64,000 nt of DNA. It comes from Aggregatibacter kilianii. GTDB taxonomy: Bacteria > Pseudomonadota > Gammaproteobacteria > Enterobacterales > Pasteurellaceae. A program made the translations under genes and the position numbers. Shown piece after piece: positions 28,363 through 36,304 of the stretch (position 1 is its first letter; the number at the start of each line of letters is the position of its first letter). The stretch is from positions 104,100-168,099 of the forward strand of contig NZ_NRCJ01000007.1 in NCBI RefSeq assembly GCF_003129965.1, written 5' to 3'. The notes under the pieces are model-generated. The model was given only the letters and a program-made list of their open reading frames with translations, was not told where the DNA came from and searched no databases.

Positions 28363-28493
28363 TATTCCATTTTCAGAAATTGTGAAATTCATTTTTGTGA
28401 ATTTACTCGAAATAGTTTGATTTCTATAATGAACCCCGTAAACAGATGATTCCTCATCATCGTCATCAATCAACATTTACTAGGAAAAACAAA

Positions 28494-29624
28494 ATGTTAA
28501 AAAGAATCTTAAAAACCACTGCACTTGCCGCAGCACTTTCAGCAACATTCGCAACGTCTGCGATGGCAGAGGTAAACATCACACCGATGAAAGGAGTTCA
28601 AACCATGCAATTAACACAAACTTGGGATAAAACATTCAAACAATCCGATAAAGTCGAACACCATAAAGTCACCTTCAAAAACCGCTATGGCTTTACGCTT
28701 GTGGGCGACTTATATGTACCAAAAGGCGCGAAAGGTAAATTGCCCGCCATTGCAGTGAGCGGCCCGTTCGGTGCAGTGAAAGAACAATCTTCAGGCTTAT
28801 ACGCACAAACCTTGGCAGAACGTGGTTTTGTTACTCTAGCCTTTGACGGTTCTTACACGGGGGAAAGTGCGGGCGAACCACGCAACATCGCCAGCCCTGA
28901 CATTAACACCGAAGACTTTAGCGCGGCAGTAGATTTCTTAGGCTTACAAAGTTTTGTGAACCGTGATGAAATCGGGATTCTAGGCATTTGCGGTTGGGGT
29001 GGTATGGCATTGAACGCAGCAGTGGCGGACACTCGCGTGAAAGCGGTAGCGGTCAGCACCATGTACGATATGAGTAAAGTGATGGCGGACGGCTATGAAA
29101 TCGACTTCACGCCAAACGCACAAGGCACCTATGATCGTAAACCGGCAATGGACGCAGAAGCTCGCTACAAAATGAAAGAAGCGTTAAACGTACAACGTTG
29201 GGCAGATGCAGAAAATGGCGAACCTGAACACGTTGCCAAAAACGACCACTTACCTGCACCAGAAACGCACACCGCAGACACACCGTTGTTCGTGAAACAA
29301 TATGCGGACTACTACAAAACCCCACGCGGCTTCCACCCTCGTTCGGTGAACTCAAATGCAAGTTGGTCAAAAACCACGCCGATTGCTTTCATCAATATGC
29401 CACTTTTACAACGTGCGGCAGAGTTGAAAGCCCCAGCCCTTGTGGTTCACGGCGAAAAAGCCCACTCACGCTATTTTGGTGAAGAAGCGTTCCAATCATT
29501 GGGCAGCAAAAACAAAGAGTTATACATCGTACCAAACGCAACGCATGTCGATTTATACGATGATGTGGCAGGCAAAATCCCTTACGATAAATTTGAACAA
29601 TTCTTCAAAGCAAATTTGAAATAA
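28494..29624 (+). CDS. Secreted alpha/beta hydrolase (YcjY-like)
   Basis: 376 residues from ATG 28494, which has AGGAAAAACAAA upstream and starts a clear signal peptide (LKRILKTTALAAALSATFAT, cleavage at SAMA-EV, so periplasmic). The hydrolase fold shows FTLVGDLYVPKGAKG, AVSGPFGAVKEQSSGLYAQ, FDGSYTGESAGEP and the nucleophile-elbow region ILGICGWGGMALNAA. This has cysteine rather than serine at the usual G-x-S-x-G position (GICGWGG), as in dienelactone-hydrolase-like DUF1100/YcjY relatives. The catalytic His is in PNATHVDLYDDV. TATAAT at 28425-28430 is a likely -10 box. Substrate unknown. Confidence 0.82.
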   Translation: MLKRILKTTALAAALSATFATSAMAEVNITPMKGVQTMQLTQTWDKTFKQSDKVEHHKVTFKNRYGFTLVGDLYVPKGAKGKLPAIAVSGPFGAVKEQSSGLYAQTLAERGFVTLAFDGSYTGESAGEPRNIASPDINTEDFSAAVDFLGLQSFVNRDEIGILGICGWGGMALNAAVADTRVKAVAVSTMYDMSKVMADGYEIDFTPNAQGTYDRKPAMDAEARYKMKEALNVQRWADAENGEPEHVAKNDHLPAPETHTADTPLFVKQYADYYKTPRGFHPRSVNSNASWSKTTPIAFINMPLLQRAAELKAPALVVHGEKAHSRYFGEEAFQSLGSKNKELYIVPNATHVDLYDDVAGKIPYDKFEQFFKANLK

Positions 29625-29633
29625 TCGTCACAG

Positions 29634-29659
29634 ACCGCTCGAAAGAGCGGTTATTTTTT
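29634..29659 (+). terminator. Terminator after the secreted hydrolase gene
   Basis: ACCGCTC pairs with GAGCGGT over a GAAA loop and is followed by TATTTTTT. Confidence 0.9.
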
Positions 29660-29675
29660 AACGATATTTTGCAAA

Positions 29676-30077
29676 ATGAAAAAATGGTTTATGCTTGCAC
29701 TTGCATTATTCAGTCTCAATGCAGGAGCAACGATGAAACTTAAAATCACCCTAGACAGCGACGTGTATTCCGCCACGCTTGAAGAGAACCCAACCAGCCA
29801 AAGTTTTTGGCAGCTGTTGCCGTTAGAAAGTAAGCTCGACAATTATTCCCACAACGAAAAAATCTTCTACCCGTCACACAAACTTAGCGCCGAAAATGCT
29901 CCCGAAAGCTATGCCGCGAATGCGGGCGATATCACTTATTACGCCCCATGGGGTAATGTGGCGATGTTCTTTGAACAAGGAGAAAAGGCAACGGGTTTGA
30001 TTTATCTAGGGAAATTTAACGGCGATTTGACCGCACTTTCGCAATCAAGCCGCATTAAATTTAAAAAGGACGAGTAA
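29676..30077 (+). CDS. Secreted cyclophilin-like fold protein
   Basis: 133 residues. A signal peptide (KKWFMLALALFSLNAGATM) is followed by about 110 residues with YSATLEENPTSQSFWQLLPL, NAGDITYYAPWGNVAMFFEQ and GLIYLGKFNGDL. The T-x-x-LEENPTS and PWGNVAMF patterns fit the cyclophilin-like domain family (PF18050-type) often found beside oxidoreductases and hydrolases. The cellular role is unknown, and isomerase activity should not be assumed. The stop codon overlaps the ATG of the degraded frame that follows. Confidence 0.78.
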   Translation: MKKWFMLALALFSLNAGATMKLKITLDSDVYSATLEENPTSQSFWQLLPLESKLDNYSHNEKIFYPSHKLSAENAPESYAANAGDITYYAPWGNVAMFFEQGEKATGLIYLGKFNGDLTALSQSSRIKFKKDE

Positions 30078-30229
30078 TGGACAAGCAAGTATTTATTGAA
30101 TTTTGTCACTAGATCAATGCGCTTGTAGAATGTTCGTTTAATCACCGTGGGGCGTTAGTGGACAAAGATGTCCCGCCAAATTGCGTCGTGGGCGGCGTGC
30201 CGGCGAAAATCATTAAAGTGATCGACTAA
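30077..30229 (+). pseudogene. Remnant of a hexapeptide-repeat acyltransferase
   Basis: Starting at ATG 30077 (overlapping the previous stop), the frame reads MDKQVFIEFCH, then TAG at 30110, then continues in the same frame as INALVECSFNHRGALVDKDV and PPNCVVGGVPAKIIKVID to TAA 30227-30229. The last half is the C-terminal signature of hexapeptide (left-handed beta-helix) acetyltransferases (GALVxKDVPPNxVVGGxPAKI). Only about 25 such residues remain, so the gene is a deletion remnant and cannot be functional. Confidence 0.7.
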
Positions 30230-30253
30230 GTGCGGTCGCTTTTTAGTGTATTT

Positions 30254-30361
30254 TTATGCCATTTCTTTTCTCAAAATATCTTTCAATAACTCAAACACTA
30301 CCAGTACGCGTTTTGGCGTGATCGGCTGATAAGGGCGGTAGAGATACAAGCCCCAAAACGG
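30254..30361 (-). pseudogene. C-terminal remnant of a LysR regulator
   Basis: On the minus strand 35 codons read PFWGLYLYRPYQPITPKRVL and then VVFELLKDILRKEMA, with a stop at 30254. It closely matches the end of the LysR protein at 20106-21008 (LFLYRPYETITPPRVLKVFE). Nothing of the rest of the gene remains upstream on that strand. The stretch to 30520 holds only AT-rich DNA and a probable promoter for the toxin-antitoxin genes. Confidence 0.75.
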
Positions 30362-30520
30362 GAAAAAAACATTTAAAAAAGTAACCGCTTTTTTCATTTT
30401 TTGCGATCTTGCTTGAAAAATTGAAACGTGAGCCGTGCAAAACTTTTGTTTCTATTTATGCTCAACAGCTAATTTAATAACTTTCTAGTTATTGAAATGA
30501 GGCAATAAATAGGATAAATT

Positions 30521-30880
30521 ATGTACGAAATTATCTTTTTCAGAGATAAGAACGGTGTTGAACCTGTAAAGGAATATCTGTTTTCTCTTGCAAAAAATGA
30601 AAGCAAAGATAGCCGTATTAAGCTCAATAAGATTCGGGATTATGTCAAATTATTAAGCGAACTTGGCACGCGAGCAGGTGAACCTTATGTGAAACATTTA
30701 GAAGGCGATATTTGGGAACTTCGCCCCATTCGAGATCGCATTTTGTTTGCTGCATTGGTTGGCGGTCGGTTTGTGTTACTTCATCAATTTATGAAGAAAA
30801 CTCAGAAAACACCGAAGCGAGAAATTCAAATAGCCCAGCAACGTTTGGTCGATTTAAAAGAGAGATTAAAAAATGAATAA
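30521..30880 (+). CDS. Toxin of a HigB/Gp49-type toxin-antitoxin pair
   Basis: 119 residues of the RelE/HigB superfamily (phage-derived Gp49-like group): [60 protein letters not shown] and then [20 protein letters not shown]. The basic L-R-P-x-R-D-R-I-L and K-K-T-Q-K-T-P motifs are typical of ribosome-dependent mRNA interferases of this type. It overlaps the antitoxin gene by 8 bases; the toxin-first order is usual for HigBA. The family stops growth by cutting mRNA on the ribosome. Confidence 0.9.
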   Translation: MYEIIFFRDKNGVEPVKEYLFSLAKNESKDSRIKLNKIRDYVKLLSELGTRAGEPYVKHLEGDIWELRPIRDRILFAALVGGRFVLLHQFMKKTQKTPKREIQIAQQRLVDLKERLKNE

Positions 30881-31169
30881 AGTCAGTCCATTAGGCTCAA
30901 ACTGGAATGAGTTTGAAAGCCAAGTTTTCAGTGAAGAAGAAATCCGCGAAAGTAATTTACGGGTGGCGTTAATTAAAGAATTGATCACTGCTCGCCAGCA
31001 GTTGGGAATTTCCCAAAAACAGCTTGAAACTTTAAGTGGCGTGAAGCAACCCGTGATTGCCCGCATTGAGAAAGGGCAAACCAATCCGCAACTTGAAACA
31101 TTGCTGAAACTGCTTGCCCCGTTAGGGAAGACCTTATCGATTGTGCCATTGTCGGCAAAAACAACGTGA
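30873..31169 (+). CDS. XRE-family antitoxin (HigA-type)
   Basis: 98 residues. A helix-turn-helix of the Cro/C1 type lies at about 36-90 ([20 protein letters not shown] and [20 protein letters not shown]). The short N-terminal region (about 1-30) probably contacts the toxin. It starts within the last codons of the toxin gene. Such antitoxins neutralise the toxin and repress the operon; the operator was not identified in the upstream AT-rich DNA. Confidence 0.9.
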   Translation: MNKVSPLGSNWNEFESQVFSEEEIRESNLRVALIKELITARQQLGISQKQLETLSGVKQPVIARIEKGQTNPQLETLLKLLAPLGKTLSIVPLSAKTT

Positions 31170-31170
31170 A

Positions 31171-31214
31171 AAAAAACGGAAGTCCAATTAAAAAATCAGA
31201 CTTCCGTTTTAGTT
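31171..31214 (+). terminator. Terminator of the toxin-antitoxin operon
   Basis: AAAACGGAAGTC and GACTTCCGTTTT form a 12-base stem around 14 bases, followed by AGTTTTA, directly after the antitoxin stop. Confidence 0.85.
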
Positions 31215-31317
31215 TTACTCGATTCGCTTGCTCCTTTGGAGTCCTTGGCAAAGCTAACATTCAAACGCAAGCATTGTGCAAAATCTTAGTAAAAACCAAC
31301 CGCTCTTTTCTTTTAGC

Positions 31318-32370
31318 CTAGCGATTCAACTTCGCCACCACATTCTCCGCCAAATCCTGCAACGCTTCTACCACAGGGCGTTCGGTCGGTTTCAAGTTAA
31401 TGGTAACGTGTGCCAAGCTTTTTTCTTTTTGTTCTTGCCAAAATTCCAGCAAGCCGTTTGCGCCGCCACGCAAATAGATGTTGTTGAACAGTTTTGCGGG
31501 TTCGTTCGGGTTTTCGGAAAGCTCGACAAAGTTCGCATAGCCGAAGGGATGCCAGTTGCCGTCTTGGTTGAGTTCCGCCAGCGTTTGTACGATGTTTGCG
31601 GTGTCTTTCGGGTTTACGCCGTGCCAAATCCAGCCGTCGGCGGTGTTGGCAAGCCAATCTAATTCTTGGCGAGCGCGCCCAATCGCCACCATCGGCAAGC
31701 GGGATTTCACTTTCGGCACAACATCAATATTGCCTGTCAAGTTGCCGTAATGTTCGCCTTTGAACACGGGGAAATTGTGCGTTGCACGGTTGGTCAGCGT
31801 GCGAATCAAGTCCCAACTTTCGCGGAAACGTTCCGCGCGGTTGCCGAAATCTTGCTTGAACGCTGGATATTCCACCGAGCGGTCGCCGCTGGATAAGCCA
31901 AGGATAAAACGTCCGTTAGTCAGCGCATCAACGCTTGCTGAAGCTTTAGCGATATGAATCGGTTCACGCAAGGGCGACACAATCCCTGCCGTTCCCAACG
32001 CGATGGTTTTGGTGCGAGCCGCAAGATAGCCAAGGCTCACGAACGGGTCTAAACCTTGCCCCACATCGCCAAAATTCGGGTCGAAAAATGGTACATCACG
32101 CAGCCAAAGGGCTGCAAAACCGAGTTTTTCGGCAAGCTCCGCGACGTCGCCCATATCTTCCACATTCGGGATTGGCGTGTTCGGGTAGCCCTTGAATGGC
32201 GCGATGAGTCCAAGCGTTAATTTGTCTTTTTGAAACACTTGCGAAAAGGCTTTGTGGCGTGCCAAATCCGCCGGCAAGGTTGTTTGTGTGTTCGCGTTTG
32301 AAGCGTGGAAAAGTTGGCTGTTATCTTGTCCTAACACCGATAAATTCGGCACGTTGTTCATTTCGTTCAT
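31318..32370 (-). CDS. LLM-class flavin-dependent oxidoreductase (luciferase-like)
   Basis: 350 residues with the bacterial luciferase-like fold: LTLGLIAPFKGYPNTPIPNV, AELAEKLGFAALWLRDVPFF, TKTIALGTAGIVSPLREPIH, ASVDALTNGRFILGLSSGDR and LDWLANTADGWIWHGV. It is expected to use reduced FMN and oxygen or F420-like chemistry; substrate unknown. Start ATG 32370 follows TAAGGAGAACCCT. It lies 51 bases downstream of a quinone-oxidoreductase-like gene on the same strand, so the two may form an operon within a larger oxidoreductase cluster. Confidence 0.86.
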   Translation of the reverse strand: MNEMNNVPNLSVLGQDNSQLFHASNANTQTTLPADLARHKAFSQVFQKDKLTLGLIAPFKGYPNTPIPNVEDMGDVAELAEKLGFAALWLRDVPFFDPNFGDVGQGLDPFVSLGYLAARTKTIALGTAGIVSPLREPIHIAKASASVDALTNGRFILGLSSGDRSVEYPAFKQDFGNRAERFRESWDLIRTLTNRATHNFPVFKGEHYGNLTGNIDVVPKVKSRLPMVAIGRARQELDWLANTADGWIWHGVNPKDTANIVQTLAELNQDGNWHPFGYANFVELSENPNEPAKLFNNIYLRGGANGLLEFWQEQKEKSLAHVTINLKPTERPVVEALQDLAENVVAKLNR

Positions 32371-32421
32371 AGGGTTCTCCTTATGCGGTCTTGCAAAATC
32401 TTTCGTAAAAATGACCGCACT

Positions 32422-33414
32422 TTATTTCACATTTACCACCACTTTGCCGATTTGTGCGTTGCTTTCCATGTATTCGTGGGCTTGTGGAATATGCTCAAAG
32501 GCGAAAGTGCGGTCGATTTCCGGACGTAATTTGCCGCTGGCTAAGCCTTCATTCACATAGGCTTTAGCGTGTTCGAGCTTTTCAGGCACGGTGGTGATTT
32601 CAAACAATTCGTAGCCGCGCAAGGTTAAGTGTTTGCCGAGAATATCGAACACCGGCACGGCAATATCATCGTGGCTTAATGCACCGTAGATGAAATAACG
32701 CCCGTCTTGCGCCATTGCTTTGAAAATGTCCGCCGCACCTTTACCGCCCACGGGATCGAATACCAGATCAACACCGCGACCTTTTGTGATTTCGTTAAGG
32801 CGTGCCGTGATGTCGTCTTCTTGCGTAGCAAGCACAAAATCCGCCCCTTTTTCTAACAACACATCGCCCTTGGCGTGAGTGCGAGAAAGGGCAATCACTG
32901 TCGCGCCTTGCATTTTCGCGATTTGAATCGCCGCTAAGCCCACGCTGCTGGTGGCTGCATTTAACAGCACAAATTCGCCCGCTTGCAGTTTGCCCAGTTC
33001 AATTAGCGCACCATAAGCGGTCACGAACATCATATAACTTGCCGCAGCTTGCTCGAAGGAGAGGTTTTTAGGGTGTTTGACGACCGCGTGTGCCGGCATA
33101 TTCGCCACTTCCGCATAAGTGCCGTATTCGGTGAACATAAAACTTGGAATAATGCTGACGTGATCGCCAATGTGAATGCCAGCAACATTCTCACCCACCG
33201 CACGCACCACGCCCGCCCCTTCATAGCCCAATTGGGCAGGGAATTGCGGCTCAATCACATATTGCCCATTGCGATACATAATTTCCGCACGGTTCAAGCC
33301 CAAGGCGTGAAATTCGATTTGCACTTCGTTTGGCTGCGGCGCAGGAACATTCACGTCCACGATTTCAAGTACATTTGCATTGCCGGTTTGATTAAATTGA
33401 ATTTGTTTTGTCAT
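32422..33414 (-). CDS. Zinc-independent medium-chain dehydrogenase/quinone oxidoreductase (QOR-like)
   Basis: 330 residues of the MDR superfamily: VPAPQPNEVQIEFHALGLNR, YEGAGVVRAVGENVAGIHIG, the nucleotide fold LLNAATSSVGLAAIQIAKMQ and GVDLVFDPVGGKGAADIFKA. The zinc ligands of alcohol dehydrogenases are missing, as in quinone oxidoreductases and enone reductases. It is likely to reduce quinones or alpha,beta-unsaturated carbonyls with NADPH. ATG 33414 follows CAAGGATTCCAAA. It is divergent from a LysR gene at 33613, which may control it. Confidence 0.86.
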   Translation of the reverse strand: MTKQIQFNQTGNANVLEIVDVNVPAPQPNEVQIEFHALGLNRAEIMYRNGQYVIEPQFPAQLGYEGAGVVRAVGENVAGIHIGDHVSIIPSFMFTEYGTYAEVANMPAHAVVKHPKNLSFEQAAASYMMFVTAYGALIELGKLQAGEFVLLNAATSSVGLAAIQIAKMQGATVIALSRTHAKGDVLLEKGADFVLATQEDDITARLNEITKGRGVDLVFDPVGGKGAADIFKAMAQDGRYFIYGALSHDDIAVPVFDILGKHLTLRGYELFEITTVPEKLEHAKAYVNEGLASGKLRPEIDRTFAFEHIPQAHEYMESNAQIGKVVVNVK

Positions 33415-33517
33415 TTTGGAATCCTTGTTGTTTGTTTTGTTGGTTACATTATATTTATTCTTATAATTTGATTAATGTGTTAAAATTCCATTTATTTAGG
33501 AATTAAATTCTATAATT

Positions 33518-33592
33518 GTAGGGTGTGTGAAACGAAGTTTCACGCACGCAAAATATCCGCGTGCGTGAATTTTTCAAATTCACACACCCTAC
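33518..33592. repeat. Nested palindromic intergenic element
   Basis: GTAGGGTGTGTGAA (33518-33531) pairs with TTCACACACCCTAC (33579-33592). Inside, TTCACGCACGC (33539-33549) pairs with GCGTGCGTGAA (33559-33569). The GTAGGGTGTGTGAA ends are typical of REP/MITE-like repeats seen in many bacteria. It lies between the quinone oxidoreductase gene and its divergent LysR neighbour, so it may also influence their promoters. Confidence 0.8.
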
Positions 33593-33612
33593 GAGCCAAT
33601 AGGGAACAATAA

Positions 33613-34485
33613 ATGCAAGACTTTTCATGTATTAAAGAGTTTCTCGCCACCGTTGAACTCGGCAGTTTCAGCGCGGCGGCGGAGAAATTAGGGCTAACAG
33701 GTTCCGCGGTGGGCAAAAGCATTTCACGCTTGGAAAAACGGTTGAACACGCAACTTTTCCATCGTTCTACCCGAAAAATCACGCTCACCAGCGAAGGTGA
33801 AGTGTGGTTGGCGGCGTGCAAGCGAATGATGGAAGAGTTGGTGCAGGCGGAGCAACTGCTTTCCAACGAGCAACAAGAACCCATCGGGCGAGTGCGGGTA
33901 GATTTGCCCACCACTTACGGGCGGCAATATGTGTTGCCGAAATTGTTGGCGTTGGGGCAGCGATACCCGAGATTGAAATTTGATCTTGTCTTTCAAGATC
34001 GTAATGTGGATATGATTGCCGAGGGCGTGGACATTGCGGTGCGTTTTGGCGAACTGGGCGATTTGGCGGATATTATCGCCAAGCCAATCGGGCATTCGCA
34101 GATGATGATTTGTGCATCACCCGATTACCTTGCCAAGCACGGCAAGCCGCAAACGCCCGATGATTTGACACAACATTCCGCGATTACAGGCGGACAATCC
34201 GAACGAGTTTGGTGGCTGAAAAACAGAAACGGCGAAGCCCAAGCCTTTCCAATTCAAGCCGCACACCAAACCAACGACGGCGATGCAAGACTGCAAATGA
34301 CTTTGGCAGGATATGGCTTGGCAATGCTGCCCGATTGGTTGTTTCAACCCTATATCGACAGCGGCGAAGCAGTGCAAGTGCTGGCAGATTTTATGCCTCC
34401 ACCCGTGCCGATTTCCGTGCTTTGGCAGAAAAAACAGCATTTACAGCCGAAAATAAGGGTGATTGTGGAGGCGCTGGCGGAGTAA
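33613..34485 (+). CDS. LysR-type transcriptional regulator
   Basis: 290 residues. The winged helix is complete (FLATVELGSFSAAAEKLGLT and GSAVGKSISRLEKRLNTQLF). The effector domain begins at GRVRVDLPTTYGRQYVLPKL, of the CrgA-like group. Divergent from the QOR-like gene at 33414 across 198 bases with a nested palindrome. Likely target: that gene and the LLM oxidoreductase (inference). Ligand unknown. The short N-terminal spacing and weak SD (GGGAACAATAA) leave the start slightly open. Confidence 0.85.
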   Translation: MQDFSCIKEFLATVELGSFSAAAEKLGLTGSAVGKSISRLEKRLNTQLFHRSTRKITLTSEGEVWLAACKRMMEELVQAEQLLSNEQQEPIGRVRVDLPTTYGRQYVLPKLLALGQRYPRLKFDLVFQDRNVDMIAEGVDIAVRFGELGDLADIIAKPIGHSQMMICASPDYLAKHGKPQTPDDLTQHSAITGGQSERVWWLKNRNGEAQAFPIQAAHQTNDGDARLQMTLAGYGLAMLPDWLFQPYIDSGEAVQVLADFMPPPVPISVLWQKKQHLQPKIRVIVEALAE

Positions 34486-34491
34486 AAAAAC

Positions 34492-34507
34492 GGAAGCCTG
34501 GGCTTCC
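34492..34507. terminator. Hairpin between convergent LysR and hypothetical genes
   Basis: GGAAGCC pairs with GGCTTCC over TG, preceded by an A-run, which becomes a T-run on the minus strand. It may terminate the leftward gene ending at 34516 better than the rightward one. Confidence 0.65.
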
Positions 34508-34515
34508 ATTTGTGT

Positions 34516-34935
34516 TTACTCAATAACCTCCGCCATTTCAAACCCTAAATGATGCATCCATTCCCGCATAATGAGTACAAAAGCGGCGGTTTGAGCGTTG
34601 TGGGGTAAGGCTGGTAAATCGCGGCTTGGGCGATAACCGGCAAGAACGGCGAAGGCGCATTCAAACATTTCGCTGGAAATCTGCCCTTGTTCGTTGGCTA
34701 CCACTTGCAATGGTGTCGCATTATGTAGCTCGACCAAGGAATAAGCGTTGAGCGCATCGCGGTAAGGCGAGATCGCATCTTCCACCTGCATAATTGCCGT
34801 TTCCCATGCCATTTCACTTGGCGGATAAGGCGTAAATTGAGCTTGTAATTTTGCAATGGAAAGCGGAATTTCGACCTCTTGTTCGCCTAATGTCAGCACT
34901 AATTTTTCCACTTCAAACGTCAGTTTTGCTTTCAT
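34516..34935 (-). CDS. Hypothetical protein, 139 aa, unrecognised
   Basis: No family was recognised. The protein is acidic and soluble with no signal peptide or membrane segment. It begins with beta-like strands (KLTFEVEKLVLTLGEQEVEI), then mixed helices, and ends REWMHHLGFEMAEVIE. ATG 34935 is preceded by AAGGAGAAAAA, and coding potential is good (long frame, ordinary codon use). It lies 9 bases downstream of a degraded ygiD gene, so it may have belonged to the same operon and still be expressed from that promoter. Confidence 0.6.
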   Translation of the reverse strand: MKAKLTFEVEKLVLTLGEQEVEIPLSIAKLQAQFTPYPPSEMAWETAIMQVEDAISPYRDALNAYSLVELHNATPLQVVANEQGQISSEMFECAFAVLAGYRPSRDLPALPHNAQTAAFVLIMREWMHHLGFEMAEVIE

Positions 34936-34944
34936 TTTTTCTCC

Positions 34945-35132
34945 TTATCTTATTAACAGGGAGGTCATACTCAACGAGCCGGCAATCAGGTTATCGTTGA
35001 AAAATTCAATATGATCGGGCGTTGGCACGGCAAGCTCCGCGTTTTCACCGAAGTTCCGGTTAAGCGGATTTTTTTATTTAGTACATTCATCGGGTTGTCA
35101 TGCCCTACGAATAATACAGGCATCTTTTTCAT
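34945..35132 (-). pseudogene. Remnant of ygiD-like 4,5-DOPA dioxygenase gene
   Basis: On the minus strand ATG 35132 starts MKKMPVLFVGHDNPMNVLNK, the N-terminus of YgiD-type extradiol dioxygenases (usually MPALFVGHGSPMNAL). After about 28 residues the matching frame changes: another frame reads NFGENAELAVPTPDHIEFFN then DNLIAGSLSMTSLLIR to a stop at 34945. This resembles the family's C-terminus (PTPDH and GSxSM). About 200 residues between are missing, so the gene has a large internal deletion and a frame disruption. Confidence 0.78.
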
Positions 35133-35372
35133 TGTTTTTTCTGTTGATTTTTGATGAATCTATTGTAGAAACCTTTTAATTGTAGATAAAGAGGGGGAAA
35201 GTGAAGGGTGTTTTTAGTGAGAGTGAATAATAAATAGAGATAAAAATTTGAATGGAATTTTATTTATTCGATGTTTCCATTTTTCAGAATCCTAAATTCC
35301 AATTTCATTCATTGTCGGAAGGAGTCGAGAGGACTATATTATTTTCATCCTAACAAATTCAGAATCAAAAAT
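35133..35372. other. AT-rich intergenic DNA without recognised gene
   Basis: Between the ygiD remnant and the SDR operator no frame or RNA gene was recognised. A run ATTCCAATTTCATTCATTG at 35297-35315 resembles the LysR box used elsewhere (AATTTCATTCA shared), but it is far from the SDR promoter. Confidence 0.45.
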
Positions 35373-35441
35373 TGTTAGGCTTTACCTAACATTCTTTTTG
35401 TGATTAGCCAACTAATCAAATGAAATAAACGGGGCTAGAAT
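35373..35441 (+). promoter_or_regulatory. LysR-type operator and promoter of the SDR gene
   Basis: TGTTAGG (35373-35379) and CCTAACA (35385-35391) form an inverted repeat containing TAGGCTTTACCTA, which fits the LysR T-N11-A rule. A TAGAAT -10 box lies at 35436-35441. A start near 35448 would put the operator at about -66, the usual LysR activator position. Confidence 0.6.
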
Positions 35442-35473
35442 AGGCTCAACTTAAATAGATAGGAGAAAGCAAA

Positions 35474-36223
35474 ATGCAAAACATCGAAAATAAAGTAATC
35501 ATTATCACCGGCGCATCATCCGGTATCGGCGAGGCGACGGCTTATAAATTAGCGGAAAATGGCGCGAAATTGGTGCTGGGTGCGCGTCGTGAAGATAAAT
35601 TAAAAGCGATTGTGGAAAAGATTAAAGCCAAAGGCGGTGAGGCGGTTTATCGCGTAACAGATGTGGTAAAACCGGAGGATAACGCGGCATTGGTGGAATT
35701 AGCAAAGGCGACGTTTGGCAAATTGGATGCGATTTTCTTAAACGCAGGTTTAATGCCAAGTTCTCCGCTTTCCGCTTTAGAAACCAACAACTGGAATGCG
35801 ATGGTGGATGTGAATATCAAAGGCGTGTTGAATGGTATCGCTGCGGTGCTACCGACGTTTGAAGCGCAAAAGTCAGGTCACATCTTAACCACTTCATCCG
35901 TCGCAGGCTTGAAAGTGTACCCGGGTGGCACGGTGTATTGTGGTACCAAGTGGGCGGTGAAAGCGATTATGGAAGGCTTGCGTATGGAATCGGCTCAAGC
36001 GGGCACTAACATTCGCACGGCAACGATTTATCCGGCAGCGGTGCAATCTGAACTCGTGGACCACATTACCGACTCAAGTACATCAAAAGGCTATCGCGAA
36101 CTTTACGATAACTTTGAAATCCCCGCCGAACGCGTAGCAAATGTAGTGGCATTCGCGCTTTCCCAACCGGCAGATACCAACATCAGCGAATTCACTATCG
36201 GACCGACCACACAGGCTTGGTAA
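35474..36223 (+). CDS. Short-chain dehydrogenase/reductase (SDR)
   Basis: 249 residues of the classical SDR type: IIITGASSGIGEATAYKLAE (TGxxxGIG), LNAGLMPSSPL (NAG), the catalytic serine in ILTTSSVAGLKVYPGG, and YCGTKWAVKAIMEGLRMESA with YxxxK. It is an NAD(P)-dependent oxidoreductase of unknown substrate, similar to broad-specificity clavaldehyde- or serine-type SDRs. ATG 35474 follows AGGAGAAAGCAAA. The upstream region shows a LysR-like operator at -66, so it is probably inducible. Confidence 0.9.
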   Translation: MQNIENKVIIITGASSGIGEATAYKLAENGAKLVLGARREDKLKAIVEKIKAKGGEAVYRVTDVVKPEDNAALVELAKATFGKLDAIFLNAGLMPSSPLSALETNNWNAMVDVNIKGVLNGIAAVLPTFEAQKSGHILTTSSVAGLKVYPGGTVYCGTKWAVKAIMEGLRMESAQAGTNIRTATIYPAAVQSELVDHITDSSTSKGYRELYDNFEIPAERVANVVAFALSQPADTNISEFTIGPTTQAW

Positions 36224-36304
36224 TCTCGCTTAAATAAACTGACCGCACAGCCATTTTCTGCTAAACTGCGGTTAGTTTTCTATCTGTTTTTCAGGAGTTG
36301 TTCT

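Noticed and set aside
29434..29624. Possible frameshift between the secreted hydrolase and the cyclophilin-like gene.
   Set aside because: Both genes have their own signal peptides and a terminator lies between them.
35373..35398. Intrinsic terminator reading of TGTTAGG-CTTTA-CCTAACA followed by TTCTTTTTG.
   Set aside because: The T-run is interrupted and nothing rightward ends here; position relative to the -10 box fits a LysR operator better.
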